A stretch of 64,000 nt of DNA from Flavobacteriaceae bacterium PS02336 (GTDB taxonomy: Bacteria > Bacteroidota > Bacteroidia > Flavobacteriales > Flavobacteriaceae), in NCBI GenBank assembly GCA_029960065.1, contig JASCOF010000006.1, positions 248,001-312,000 on the forward strand. Direction: 5' to 3'. Made by a program: the position numbers and the translations under genes. Below the pieces are notes generated by a model, which had not been told where the DNA came from, did not search any database, and worked only from the letters and a program-made list of their open reading frames with translations. Positions 1 through 8,803 of this stretch are shown piece after piece. Numbering within the stretch: position 1 is the stretch's first letter; the number at the start of each line of letters is the position of its first letter.

Positions 1-333
1 AAATGCCAAAATGAAAGCATGTATGAAGACAAAAATCCTCTTCATTTGAGTAAAGTTCTAAAAATGAATGAAAACTGCAGCCACTGCGGATTCAAATACC
101 AAATTGAACCGTCGTTCTTTTATGGTGCAATGTATGTTAGTTACGGATTAAATGTCGCTGTCGGAATTGCCGCTTTTATTGTCTCGTTCGTTTTTTTTGG
201 AGCTAATATCGAGCAATCTTTTATTGCAATTATCGTGACTTTGGTGGTTTTATTTCCTTTTGTACTGCGTTTATCAAGAAACCTCTACATTAATATGTTT
301 GTTTCATACGACCCTAACGCTGGCCGAAAGTAA
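1..333 (+). CDS. DUF983 family small membrane protein, 5' end cut by the window
   Basis: The frame is open to the first base of the window (it reads KCQNES before the first ATG at 19), so the true start lies upstream. The visible part has a paired-cysteine motif (NCSHCG), probably partnered with the upstream Cys, followed by two strongly hydrophobic segments. This Cys-rich start followed by two membrane helices is the DUF983 pattern. Function of the family is unknown; the cysteines suggest metal binding. The stop overlaps the tail of the convergent FAD oxidoreductase gene by 20 bases. Confidence 0.75.
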   Translation, partial: KCQNESMYEDKNPLHLSKVLKMNENCSHCGFKYQIEPSFFYGAMYVSYGLNVAVGIAAFIVSFVFFGANIEQSFIAIIVTLVVLFPFVLRLSRNLYINMFVSYDPNAGRK

Positions 334-1387
334 TACCTTTTAAATATCTTTTATGGAATCTTTTAATGTCTGCTTCGCGGTCTATCGGTATTCCATTTTC
401 AATATTATCATATAGCATTTTTGCCAATGCGGGACCGAGCATTACTCCGCGAGTTCCTAGTCCATTAAGAACGTGCAGAGAGTTATACGCTTCATGAGTA
501 CCTATTAAAGGTCGTCTATCGGCAACTGTTGGCCTTACACCTGCAAAATGTTTTACGATCTCAAAATCGCAGGTAATGATTTCCTTAATACGGTCTAAAA
601 GTTCCTGCTTTCCTTCTTCTGTTGGCAGGTCTGTTTTATCATGCCAATTGTAAGTTGCACCAACTTTAAATAAATTTCCTCCTACCGGTAAAATAAAGAC
701 ACTTGTATTTACAATTACATCTAATTTTAAATCAGGTGCATTTATTAAAAATAGTTCTCCTTTTGTTCCATCCAAAGGAAGATAATTAAAATAAGGATTT
801 TTATGCAGACCAAAACCTTCTGCAAAAATGATATGTCGCGCTTTAATACTTTTATACTGAATTCCCGAATCAAGAATTTCCAGGAACGAACTATGGAAAG
901 ATTCTTCCAAAAGTAAATTATTATCTTTTAAATAGGCTTTATAACTTTCTAACAGCTGTCCTGTTTTAACATAACCAGTATGAAGGACTTCTCCATAATC
1001 ATACGGAGAGTCAATACCTTTGTACTTTTTAGTAATTAACTTGGTGGATAAAAAAGGAGCTAAATTTATTTTATCAGAGGCAGCAAACCAATTATTCTGT
1101 TCTTCAATTGAGAAAAACTTTCGAAGAATCGGCATTTTATAATTGAATTTTTCCTGTAATTTACCTTCAACTTGTTCATAGAACTCATTCATCAAAATCA
1201 GATGCTCTTTAGCATTCCAAACTTCACTGAAACGTTTCAGAATAACTGGATTATATAAACCTCCAGCAATTCTAGACGAATTCTGAGATTTGTCATCTAT
1301 AAGTAAAATAGACTTATTGTTTTTAAGGGCAACTTCGGCGAAAGAAATTCCAGCCAATCCAGATCCGACGATTAAATAATCAAGCAT
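314..1387 (-). CDS. FAD-dependent oxidoreductase of the DAO (glycine/D-amino-acid oxidase) type
   Basis: The protein starts MLDYLIVGSGLAGISF, a GxGxxG dinucleotide-binding motif followed by an acidic strand end (LLIDD), so it binds FAD. A C-terminal FAD contact is suggested by GVRPTVADRRPLIG and by GLGTRGVMLGPALA near the end, as in DAO-family amine oxidases. The frame is open up to 1459, but that extension would read through the gldO terminator hairpin and adds 24 residues with no homology logic, so I chose the ATG at 1387, giving 357 residues. It lies downstream of gldO in the same direction, separated by a terminator, so it is probably transcribed separately. The substrate cannot be told from sequence. 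Confidence 0.8.
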   Translation of the reverse strand: MLDYLIVGSGLAGISFAEVALKNNKSILLIDDKSQNSSRIAGGLYNPVILKRFSEVWNAKEHLILMNEFYEQVEGKLQEKFNYKMPILRKFFSIEEQNNWFAASDKINLAPFLSTKLITKKYKGIDSPYDYGEVLHTGYVKTGQLLESYKAYLKDNNLLLEESFHSSFLEILDSGIQYKSIKARHIIFAEGFGLHKNPYFNYLPLDGTKGELFLINAPDLKLDVIVNTSVFILPVGGNLFKVGATYNWHDKTDLPTEEGKQELLDRIKEIITCDFEIVKHFAGVRPTVADRRPLIGTHEAYNSLHVLNGLGTRGVMLGPALAKMLYDNIENGIPIDREADIKRFHKRYLKGITFGQR

Positions 1388-1404
1388 TGTGAAGTATAGA
1401 TAAA

Positions 1405-1441
1405 ATAAAAAAACTCTTCCTACAAAGGTAGCAAGAGTTTC
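1405..1441 (-). terminator. Rho-independent terminator after gldO with an embedded -7 element
   Basis: On the minus strand the arms CTCTTGCTAC and GTAGGAAGAG (one mismatch) close a 4-base loop and run into a T-rich stretch. The loop region spells TACCTTTG on the minus strand (1423-1430), a perfect TAnnTTTG -7 element placed 36 bases before the FAD oxidoreductase start. The same structure follows gldN. Confidence 0.7.
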
Positions 1442-1462
1442 TCTTATAATGTAATGCAACGC

Positions 1463-2452
1463 TTAGTAATTCCACATATCTTCTTCGAAATTGCGAATCT
1501 TTTCTTTTAACCGTTCTGATTCTAGTAACTGACTTTGTGCATTATCCTTAATATAGTCTTTAATTGCTCTATCCCCATAAACATTTTCTTCTTGATAAAT
1601 AATCGAATTAAATCTTCTCGAGTTTAATATCTGATCAAATGAAATTGGAAGCGCTGAATTTTGATCATTAAAGGCTTTTGCTTCATGAAGTACATCGCGC
1701 GCATTGGGAAAAAAGACCCAAAATAATTCAATATAATCCTTTTCATCACTGTTCATTGTATAGACATCGGGAGTAACGGGACAAATTCCGAGTAAACGAT
1801 ATTTTAATTCACTCTGCCGTTTATCAAAATACCAAAACCCTTTAATTTTATACATGTTAACATCCGCAGCGGTAAGATCTTGTTTCAAAATGTATTCTGC
1901 AGGAACCGTTCTTGTCGGTCCAACTGTTTCTTCAACGTAAGAAACATTTTTATTTTTTCCCTTACCTGTAACCACTTTCTTCTTCACAACACGTGTCCTA
2001 TAATCGTCTGGATACTGATTTATCAATTCCCTTCCCGCATCTGTTGTATCAATTCGAGAAAGAGATCCTTGAATATCTTTCAAAGATTTTTTAGTATTAA
2101 AATAACTATCAGTATAAACTTCAGTTATTCTTCCATCTTTGATGCCTTTTGTTAAGACATCATAAAGAGAACGCCTATCTGCACCAATATTAGCAGTATC
2201 AACAGGAAAGTACAACGGAAAATTAATTTTTTCATTTAGATCAATAATTTCCCAAACCGTTTTTCCCATTAAAATATCCCGATCATTTACATAACCATAA
2301 GCAAGAGGCTTATCATTATCAGATACCATTTGTGCGGGTGTCTTAATTCCAATCTGATCAGCAGTTTTGGCATTAAGTAAATTCGACTGTGCATAAGTAC
2401 TAAATGTCCCAGCAACAGCAGTAATAGCAATTAAAAAATTTCTCACTTTCAT
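1463..2452 (-). CDS. gldO: GldO, paralogue of the gliding/T9SS protein GldN
   Basis: This is a 329-residue secreted protein with an N-terminal signal peptide (ending about STYAQS). It is very similar along its whole length to the neighbouring gldN product, with shared blocks such as INFPLYFPVDTANIGA, DTTDAGRELINQYPDDY and ELFWVFFPNAR. GldN is a periplasmic component of the T9SS ring with GldK. In F. johnsoniae gldO lies just downstream of gldN and is known to be partly redundant with it; order and direction match here. It sits 187 bases after gldN, behind a terminator, and has its own terminator. N- and C-termini differ from GldN mainly by conservative changes, which argues that both copies are still selected. 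Confidence 0.9.
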   Translation of the reverse strand: MKVRNFLIAITAVAGTFSTYAQSNLLNAKTADQIGIKTPAQMVSDNDKPLAYGYVNDRDILMGKTVWEIIDLNEKINFPLYFPVDTANIGADRRSLYDVLTKGIKDGRITEVYTDSYFNTKKSLKDIQGSLSRIDTTDAGRELINQYPDDYRTRVVKKKVVTGKGKNKNVSYVEETVGPTRTVPAEYILKQDLTAADVNMYKIKGFWYFDKRQSELKYRLLGICPVTPDVYTMNSDEKDYIELFWVFFPNARDVLHEAKAFNDQNSALPISFDQILNSRRFNSIIYQEENVYGDRAIKDYIKDNAQSQLLESERLKEKIRNFEEDMWNY

Positions 2453-2580
2453 CTTAACAATTTTTATAAAACATTAAACGAAATTTTATTATAAATATTG
2501 TTATTTTTCCTACATAAATAAAATTACAAATCAGAAGCGCTTTTAACCTCTTAGAATTAAGTACCTGAATTATCTACATA

Positions 2581-2617
2581 AAAAAAACTCTTACTACAAA
2601 GGTAGTAAGAGTTTTTT
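2581..2617 (-). terminator. Rho-independent terminator between gldN and gldO
   Basis: The perfect 10-base arms CTCTTACTAC and GTAGTAAGAG with a 4-base loop are flanked by A7 and T6 runs, so the hairpin can stop transcription on either strand. On the minus strand the centre reads TACCTTTG (2597-2604), a -7 promoter consensus. It is nearly identical to the hairpin after gldO. Confidence 0.75.
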
Positions 2618-2639
2618 AATTATCTAGTTATGTATCAAC

Positions 2640-3632
2640 TTAGTAGTTCCACATATCTTGTTCGAAATTGCGAATTTTCTCTTTCACTCTTTCAGACTCT
2701 AACAACTGGTTTTGTGCGTTGTCTTTCATGTAGTCACTAATTGCTCTGTCTCCATAAAGATTTTCTTCTTTGTAAACAATAGCATTAAAACGTCTTGAAT
2801 TCAAAATCTGATCGAATGAAATTGGAAGAGCTGAATTGTTGTCATTGAAAGCTTTTGCTTCATGCAGCGCTTCTCTGGCATTTGGGAAAAATACCCAAAA
2901 CAACTCAATATAATCCTTCTCATCACTATTCATTGTATAAACGTCTGGAGTTACAGGACAAATTCCAAGTAAACGATATTTCAATTCACTCTGACGTTTG
3001 TCAAAATACCAGTATCCTTTAACTTTATACTGAGTAACATCAGCAGCAGTAAGATCTTGTTTTAAGATATATTCAGCAGGAACTGTTCTTGTTGGTCCAA
3101 CTGTCTCTTCAACATAAGATACACTTTTGTTTTTACCTTTACCAGTAACTACCTTTTTCTTCACAACACGTGATTTGTAGTCATCTGGGTATTGGTTAAT
3201 CAACTCTCTACCTGCATCTGTTGTATCAATACGAGATAATGATCCTTCGATGTCTTTCATAGATTTTTTAGTATTAAAATAACTATCAGTATAAACCTCT
3301 GTTATTTTTCCACCTTTAATAGCTTTAGTAAGAACATCGTACAAAGAACGTCTGTTAGCACCAATATTAGCTGTATCTACCGGAAAATATAATGGAAAAT
3401 TGATCTTTTCATTCAAATCAATAATTTCCCAAGTAGTTTTTCCCATCAAGATATCTCTATCATCTACGTAACCATAAGCCAAAGGCTTATCATTATCAGA
3501 GATAAGTTGAGCAGGAGTTTTAAGTCCAATCTGATCAGGTGTTTTTGCGTTAAGCAAATTAGATTGCGCATTAGAAGCAAAACCTCCAGCGATAGAAATA
3601 ATAGCTATTAAAAAATTTCTTACTTTCATCAT
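2640..3632 (-). CDS. gldN: GldN, periplasmic T9SS/gliding ring protein
   Basis: This is a 330-residue protein with an N-terminal signal peptide (MKVRNFLIAIISIAGG then cleavage near SNAQS). GldN forms the periplasmic ring of the type IX secretion system together with the lipoprotein GldK, and is needed for secretion of adhesins, chitinase and other C-terminal-domain cargo and for gliding. It lies 41 bases downstream of gldM in the gldKLMN operon. Two adjacent ATG codons open the frame; the second (3629) gives the same N-terminus as GldO and may be the real start. A strong terminator follows, separating it from the paralogue gldO. Confidence 0.93.
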   Translation of the reverse strand: MMKVRNFLIAIISIAGGFASNAQSNLLNAKTPDQIGLKTPAQLISDNDKPLAYGYVDDRDILMGKTTWEIIDLNEKINFPLYFPVDTANIGANRRSLYDVLTKAIKGGKITEVYTDSYFNTKKSMKDIEGSLSRIDTTDAGRELINQYPDDYKSRVVKKKVVTGKGKNKSVSYVEETVGPTRTVPAEYILKQDLTAADVTQYKVKGYWYFDKRQSELKYRLLGICPVTPDVYTMNSDEKDYIELFWVFFPNAREALHEAKAFNDNNSALPISFDQILNSRRFNAIVYKEENLYGDRAISDYMKDNAQNQLLESERVKEKIRNFEQDMWNY

Positions 3633-3673
3633 GATATCATTATAAGATATTGAACGTAGCTTGCACTACTTTA

Positions 3674-5218
3674 TTATTGTATTTCGTAAATTACTGGAGC
3701 AGTTCTAGGTAATAAATAGCTACCAGCACCAACCAGTTTAGTTTTAATTTCAGAAATAGTAACTTGGTCTCCTTTACCTGCTCTTGAAAGTACTTGTTTA
3801 CATTGTGCATTCATTTTGTTTCCTGTTACAACCACAGTAGGCTGTCCAGCAATTTTCATATTGAATCCAACAACATCTAAACCAACTTCAAAATCAAAAT
3901 CAAGTAATTTAGCTCCAATAGTAGCAATCTCTAAGTTAGATTTAGGACCTTTAACAACTCCCATCTCTCCTCTAATTGTTCCTGTTGGACCAGGAATACC
4001 TTTAATTCTGAATGTTTTCTTGTCTGTTACTTTATCACCATTTGGCAATGTACCAGTTACAGAGATTGTAGCTTCTGTACCTTGACCTGGGTTCATGTTA
4101 TATTTTCCTGGTTTTCCAGCAGAAGATAATCCTGGAGCACTTGCAACAACTTTATTATCAGCAACACCAGCGAAAGATACAGAGATTGGGTTAACTACCC
4201 CTCTATACACAACGTTCATTTTATCAGCAGAAATTGTAGCAGAGTTCGGTTTTGGAACTACAACGTAAGTTCCTTTAAATGGTAAGTTGATTTTTTTACC
4301 GTCTTCAACAAAGTTGAATTGACCGCCAATATTTTGCTCACCAATGCTACCAGCTGTTAGGTTAATTCTAGCTTGTCCAGTAGCAGCATCTAATACAGCT
4401 CCTGTTACGCTTTCTGGTTTAGTATTTTCGTCATAACGACCTAAAACCACTTTACCAGTAACTTTTTCTCCTTGGAAGTAAGCATTTTTATCTAATACAA
4501 CAATCGCTTGGTAATTACTGTAAGATGCAGCAGCAACCGCAGCTTTACCTAAAGCACTGTTGTAAACGTCTGCTTCTACTTTCTGAACGTCATTCTGCCA
4601 AGCTGAAAGTTTAGCAGCAGATGCAATTGCAGGGAATCCTTTAAAATGATAAGCTAAGTATTTTTCTTTTATACCGTCTTTGTTTTTTACATCAGAAACA
4701 TCAAATTTTCTCTCAACCTCAGAAATAATACCTGCGTATTTTTTGTCTGTTCCTAAAGCCGCTTTGATATCCGCTTTATATTTTTCGATTTTTGCAATGA
4801 TTTCATTACCTTTTTTAGTGTAACCGTCTCCTGTAAACCAGTTGTCGATGTTATCACCTTTGTCCATAGACTCATATGGTAATTTTCCTGTTGCTTTATC
4901 TACTTCAAATCCTTCTATAGATTGAACTTTTAATGTTCCAATATATGCGTAGAAGTCTTTTGAAATTGCCTCAACTTTATGAGCTGTTTGAGCTGCTGTA
5001 GCAAATTCTCCTTTTGCTTCTGCCGCTTTTTGATCTAAAGCTGTTAATAAAGAGGCGTTATTTGTTATTGATGTTGCGTTAGAAGCTTCAAATTTCTCGT
5101 TAAATAAACCGAAACCTGAAATTACTTCTTTCGACACGTTCATTGCTAACATTGCGATGAAAACCAGATACATCAGGTTGATCATCTTCTGTCTAGGGGT
5201 TAATTTTCCTCCTGCCAT
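3674..5218 (-). CDS. gldM: GldM, rotor/shaft protein of the T9SS and gliding motor
   Basis: The 514-residue protein begins MAGGKLTPRQKMINLMY and has one transmembrane helix at about residues 13-33, followed by a large periplasmic part. The first part is helical (about 35-225) and the rest is beta-rich and Gly/Val/Thr-rich, consistent with the D1-D4 domains that span the periplasm towards the GldKN ring. GldM and GldL form the proton-driven inner-membrane motor that powers both T9SS export and gliding. It follows gldL by 52 bases. Length fits the family. Confidence 0.95.
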   Translation of the reverse strand: MAGGKLTPRQKMINLMYLVFIAMLAMNVSKEVISGFGLFNEKFEASNATSITNNASLLTALDQKAAEAKGEFATAAQTAHKVEAISKDFYAYIGTLKVQSIEGFEVDKATGKLPYESMDKGDNIDNWFTGDGYTKKGNEIIAKIEKYKADIKAALGTDKKYAGIISEVERKFDVSDVKNKDGIKEKYLAYHFKGFPAIASAAKLSAWQNDVQKVEADVYNSALGKAAVAAASYSNYQAIVVLDKNAYFQGEKVTGKVVLGRYDENTKPESVTGAVLDAATGQARINLTAGSIGEQNIGGQFNFVEDGKKINLPFKGTYVVVPKPNSATISADKMNVVYRGVVNPISVSFAGVADNKVVASAPGLSSAGKPGKYNMNPGQGTEATISVTGTLPNGDKVTDKKTFRIKGIPGPTGTIRGEMGVVKGPKSNLEIATIGAKLLDFDFEVGLDVVGFNMKIAGQPTVVVTGNKMNAQCKQVLSRAGKGDQVTISEIKTKLVGAGSYLLPRTAPVIYEIQ

Positions 5219-5270
5219 TTTTTTCTAATTAGTTCTTTTATTAATAAATTTAATATTAGTTAAAAACTAA

Positions 5271-5918
5271 TTATCCTTTGTTACTCATTGCAGAAAGCAT
5301 ACCACCATAAACACTGTTTAAAGAAGCGATATTAGCAGTCATAGACGCCATTTGCTCTTTTAATTTAGATGCGTTTTCAGCGATTTCTTTGTTAGCTTCA
5401 GCGTTTCTAGAAGCGCTTTCTAACTGTACTTTATATAAGCTGTTTAATGATTCCATTTGAGCTGCAGCAACAGATAATTCTTCAGAATATTTCTTTTGTC
5501 CTGCAATTGAATCTACAGTTGGAGCAATTCCTTTAGCAGCAGATTCGAAGTTTTTAATACTGTTTCCTAAACTTGACATTAATTCACCGTCAATTTTAGC
5601 TTCTTTTAATAATGAATCTAATTTTTGAGATAATAATCCTTGAGCGTCAGTTGGAGTTTCAACTTTATCCGCTTTTTTTCTAGCTTGTCCATTAGCTAAC
5701 TCTGGGTAAACTAAAGTCCAATCTAATTCATCTTCAACTGGTTCGAAAGCAGAAAGCGCAAAAATTAACGCTTCAGTCAGCAATCCCACTGAAAGCATAA
5801 CTGTTCCTGTTAATGGTCCAATTTCAAAGTGAGTAATTTTGAATAAAGCTCCAACGATTACCACTGCCGCTCCCATACCATAAGCGAAATTCATTGCTTT
5901 TTTACTTAATAATGCCAT
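5271..5918 (-). CDS. gldL: GldL, proton-channel stator of the T9SS/gliding motor
   Basis: The 215-residue protein has two N-terminal transmembrane helices (about residues 12-28 and 34-57) and a long cytoplasmic helical, coiled-coil-like tail. Glu49 (in LLTEALIFAL) falls in the second helix at the position reported to be essential for the F. johnsoniae motor. GldL forms a pentamer around the GldM dimer and converts proton flow into rotation. It lies between gldK and gldM, 55 and 52 bases away, so the genes are co-transcribed. Confidence 0.95.
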   Translation of the reverse strand: MALLSKKAMNFAYGMGAAVVIVGALFKITHFEIGPLTGTVMLSVGLLTEALIFALSAFEPVEDELDWTLVYPELANGQARKKADKVETPTDAQGLLSQKLDSLLKEAKIDGELMSSLGNSIKNFESAAKGIAPTVDSIAGQKKYSEELSVAAAQMESLNSLYKVQLESASRNAEANKEIAENASKLKEQMASMTANIASLNSVYGGMLSAMSNKG

Positions 5919-5973
5919 AATACTTTTTTTTTAGGTTTAAAATAGATTTGTTGGATATTGATAAAATTATAAA

Positions 5974-7380
5974 TTACTTTCTTTTGCTTCCGCTGCCGTT
6001 ACCAGTTACCTGAGTTCCCATGTAATCTTGTACAGTTCTGAATCCGATGTAACTTCTAGCTGAATCAGCATATTCGTGGTCACGAGTACTTACTTGTAGG
6101 AAATAAGCAACGTCTTTCCAAGAACCTCCACGAACTACTTTTCTTTGGTTTTTACCATCGATTACGTTTGGATTCATTGTAGAAACATACTCGTAAGCGT
6201 TTGGATTGTAAGCAGAGTCAGTCCATTCTGAAACGTTACCTGCCATATTGTATAATCCGTAACCATTTACTTCATATGATTTAGCCTCTACAGTATACAA
6301 AGCCTCGTCAGCAGCATAATCTCCTCTACTTGGTTTAAAGTTTGCTAAGAAACAACCTCTATCACTTTTAGTATAAGGACCTCCCCAAGGGTAAGTAGCA
6401 GATTCAAGACCACCTCTAGCCGCATATTCCCATTCTGCTTCAGTTGGTAATCTGAAAGCATTTACTAAGTCACGACCTTTTTTCTTAGATTTGATATAAC
6501 TGTTTTTGTTTAGTGTTCTCCAAGCGCAGAATGCTTTTGCTTGTTTCCAAGTCACACCAACTACAGGATAATCTCCATAAGCTTTGTGCCAGAAATAATC
6601 GTTATGCATTGGCTCATTATATGAATAAGCGAAATCTTTAATCCAAACAGCAGTATCAGGATAAACATTTACTTGCTCTGTTTTTACGAAATCACTTCTT
6701 TTTCCAACTTTAGCTTTTGCAGCAGCTTGAATATCCATCCATGAGTAACGGAATTTCAATTTATTTACATCAATTGTTCTTAAACCATTATATGATTCTT
6801 CAATTGGTAAATACATAGAGTCCATAACCTCAGCATAATATTCATCTGGATATGCTTTAGTATCTTTAATTAATTTAACTTTTCTGTTTAATTTTCTTCC
6901 AGCATATGGATCATCTTTTGTACCTACACTATAATAGTTATCGTACATATATTTATCATAAGCTGTCATTTTTTCTGGATCAGAATCATTAAAAGCATAG
7001 TCAGCAATACTTCCGCCTTTGCTTCCTTTACCGCCAGTAGATTTCTGTCCCGTTTCATCAGCTAAGATTGCTAAACGAACTCTCATTGTAGAATCTTTTA
7101 CCCACTCCACAAATTGACGATACTCACTGTTAGTAATCTCAGTTTCATCCATGTAAAATGAACGAACAGTTACCGTTTTAGTCGGAGCATCTTCCACATT
7201 AGCCAAATCAGCATCTGATTTACCCATAATAAAAGATCCACCCGGAACTAATGTCATTCCATAAGGCTTTTCGGGATGCCATTTCCCTCCTGTAACACCA
7301 ACTAATTCACCTTTGTCTCCTGACTTACCACAGCCGATTACCAGTGTTAACATTGCTGCAAATGCAATAAACTTCTTCAT
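5974..7380 (-). CDS. gldK: GldK, outer-membrane-anchored lipoprotein of the T9SS ring
   Basis: The N-terminus is a lipoprotein signal with the lipobox ending at Cys17 (LVIGC). The mature part is a formylglycine-generating-enzyme/sulfatase-modifying (SUMF1-like) fold: it starts with GMTLVPGGSFIMG, includes YPVVGVTWKQAKAFCAW and FRLPTEAEWEYAARGG, and ends with VVRGGSWKD and YIGFR. In GldK this fold is structural, forming the periplasmic ring with GldN. At 468 residues it fits the family. It is the first gene of the gldKLMN operon; a possible promoter lies about 100 bases upstream. Confidence 0.94.
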   Translation of the reverse strand: MKKFIAFAAMLTLVIGCGKSGDKGELVGVTGGKWHPEKPYGMTLVPGGSFIMGKSDADLANVEDAPTKTVTVRSFYMDETEITNSEYRQFVEWVKDSTMRVRLAILADETGQKSTGGKGSKGGSIADYAFNDSDPEKMTAYDKYMYDNYYSVGTKDDPYAGRKLNRKVKLIKDTKAYPDEYYAEVMDSMYLPIEESYNGLRTIDVNKLKFRYSWMDIQAAAKAKVGKRSDFVKTEQVNVYPDTAVWIKDFAYSYNEPMHNDYFWHKAYGDYPVVGVTWKQAKAFCAWRTLNKNSYIKSKKKGRDLVNAFRLPTEAEWEYAARGGLESATYPWGGPYTKSDRGCFLANFKPSRGDYAADEALYTVEAKSYEVNGYGLYNMAGNVSEWTDSAYNPNAYEYVSTMNPNVIDGKNQRKVVRGGSWKDVAYFLQVSTRDHEYADSARSYIGFRTVQDYMGTQVTGNGSGSKRK

Positions 7381-7476
7381 ATAAATTTGGGATTATCTAT
7401 TCATTATTAAAAGTCCGTAAACGTATTTATTATTTCTCTAAAAAACAATACTACTTGCGAATTTTATTTTACCGTT

Positions 7477-7484
7477 CAAAAATA
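7477..7484 (-). promoter_or_regulatory. Possible -7 element for the gldKLMN operon
   Basis: The minus strand reads TATTTTTG, matching TAnnTTTG, about 97 bases before the gldK start, in an A/T-rich 263-base gap. No good -33 box is visible at the expected distance, so this is weak. Confidence 0.3.
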
Positions 7485-7643
7485 ATGTTAAATAAAATAA
7501 AAAAAAAATATTTTATCGATAAACTGTGACAAAAAATCGATGTAAAACGTTAATTTTTATGCTATATAAATATTTTCTTACTAATTAATTTTAACTTTTT
7601 TATTCTGATTCTAAAAACTTAAGATTTACCTTAAGTTTTATTC

Positions 7644-8795
7644 TTATAAAGCATTTTTTCGCTGCGCTTTCCACCATCTTTCTGGCAATTCTTGATTGCA
7701 AGCAGCTAAATATTCTTCATAGGAACAGGGTAATAACGTATTTCTTTTCAACTTATTGTGACCATTTGACTGAAAAGGAATTTCGATCCACCAACGATCT
7801 GTTTTGTCACTTTTATAAAAGATCAATTCTTCATCTTCTAATGGAACGATATATTTCAAATAATTAGCGCGGCTTCCAAAAGGATATTCTTTTGAACGGT
7901 AGTGATATCCTTCAATAAAATACCATACAATCTGCGAAATAATTACAGATTCTGCCATTGTACTATTGTGATTAAACACACCAAAAGCAGAAACTTTATC
8001 ACTTATTCCCGCATATCTTGACAAAGCACAAATTTCTTTTCCGTTGAATCCGTTAGGTTCAAACGTAACATTATTTCCTGAAGCAGAAGATTTTACAGAA
8101 TTCAAATCGAAACTCACTAAATCTGCATCTCTAAAAACTGGCTCTGCCAAAGTAATTTTATTCGAGATTTCACCTAAACGATACGCATCAAAGAACAGCT
8201 TTTCGATTAAGTCAATTTCTTCTTGAGAATTGTAATAGGTTTGATATCCTATGTTACAGTAATTAAAAAGGTTATTCGGCTCATCTATAATGATTTTAGT
8301 CAAATACGAATTAGCCGAAACTGATTCATTTTCTTTACCAAAATCAAATTTATTATCTACTGCCACTAAATTAACCATCTGCTCCAAATCATCGTAAGCA
8401 CGATACAAAGCATATGTTAAATCTTGAGAACCTCCCAGGACTATAGGAATGACTTTTTTCTTGATTAAAGCAGCAACAACTTTCTTTACCGCAAAATAAG
8501 TATCCTCTACAGAATCTCCGGCAAGAATATCTCCTAAGTCAGCAATTGAAGCATCCCAGTTACCAGGAAACATACTGTACAACTTCTTACGAACAGCCGA
8601 AAGATTAACTTCGTTAACCATGTTGATATTTGTACGATCTTCTAAAACACCAACTACGGCTATATTAATTTTGTCAATATCAGGAAACTGATCTTGGGTA
8701 TGAAAAACAACTTTACTTCCAAGTTCTTGTGAAGACAGTGCGCTGACGAATTTTACAATCGCATCATTTACTGGTTCTAGAAAATCAAATTCCAT
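7644..8795 (-). CDS. Arginase/formimidoylglutamase-fold protein with degenerate metal sites
   Basis: The 383-residue protein follows the ureohydrolase layout: a Rossmann-like start (INIAVVGV), the glycine motif IPIVLGGSQDLTYAL, the strand VNLVAVDNKFD, and later DADLVSFDLNSVKSS. In active arginases and formimidoylglutamases these motifs read GGDHS, DAHxD and SxDxDxxDP and supply the two Mn ions. Here they read GGSQD (121-125), DNKFD (147-151) and SFDLN (228-232), so both metal-binding His and one Asp are replaced. It is therefore unlikely to be a normal di-manganese hydrolase, despite the usual annotation. It lies 9 bases downstream of topA in the same direction, so they probably share a transcript. 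Confidence 0.75.
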   Translation of the reverse strand: MEFDFLEPVNDAIVKFVSALSSQELGSKVVFHTQDQFPDIDKINIAVVGVLEDRTNINMVNEVNLSAVRKKLYSMFPGNWDASIADLGDILAGDSVEDTYFAVKKVVAALIKKKVIPIVLGGSQDLTYALYRAYDDLEQMVNLVAVDNKFDFGKENESVSANSYLTKIIIDEPNNLFNYCNIGYQTYYNSQEEIDLIEKLFFDAYRLGEISNKITLAEPVFRDADLVSFDLNSVKSSASGNNVTFEPNGFNGKEICALSRYAGISDKVSAFGVFNHNSTMAESVIISQIVWYFIEGYHYRSKEYPFGSRANYLKYIVPLEDEELIFYKSDKTDRWWIEIPFQSNGHNKLKRNTLLPCSYEEYLAACNQELPERWWKAQRKNAL

Positions 8796-8803
8796 CTATA
8801 TAT

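Noticed and set aside
1388..1459. N-terminal extension of the FAD oxidoreductase
   Set aside because: It would run through the gldO terminator hairpin and precede the normal GxGxxG start.
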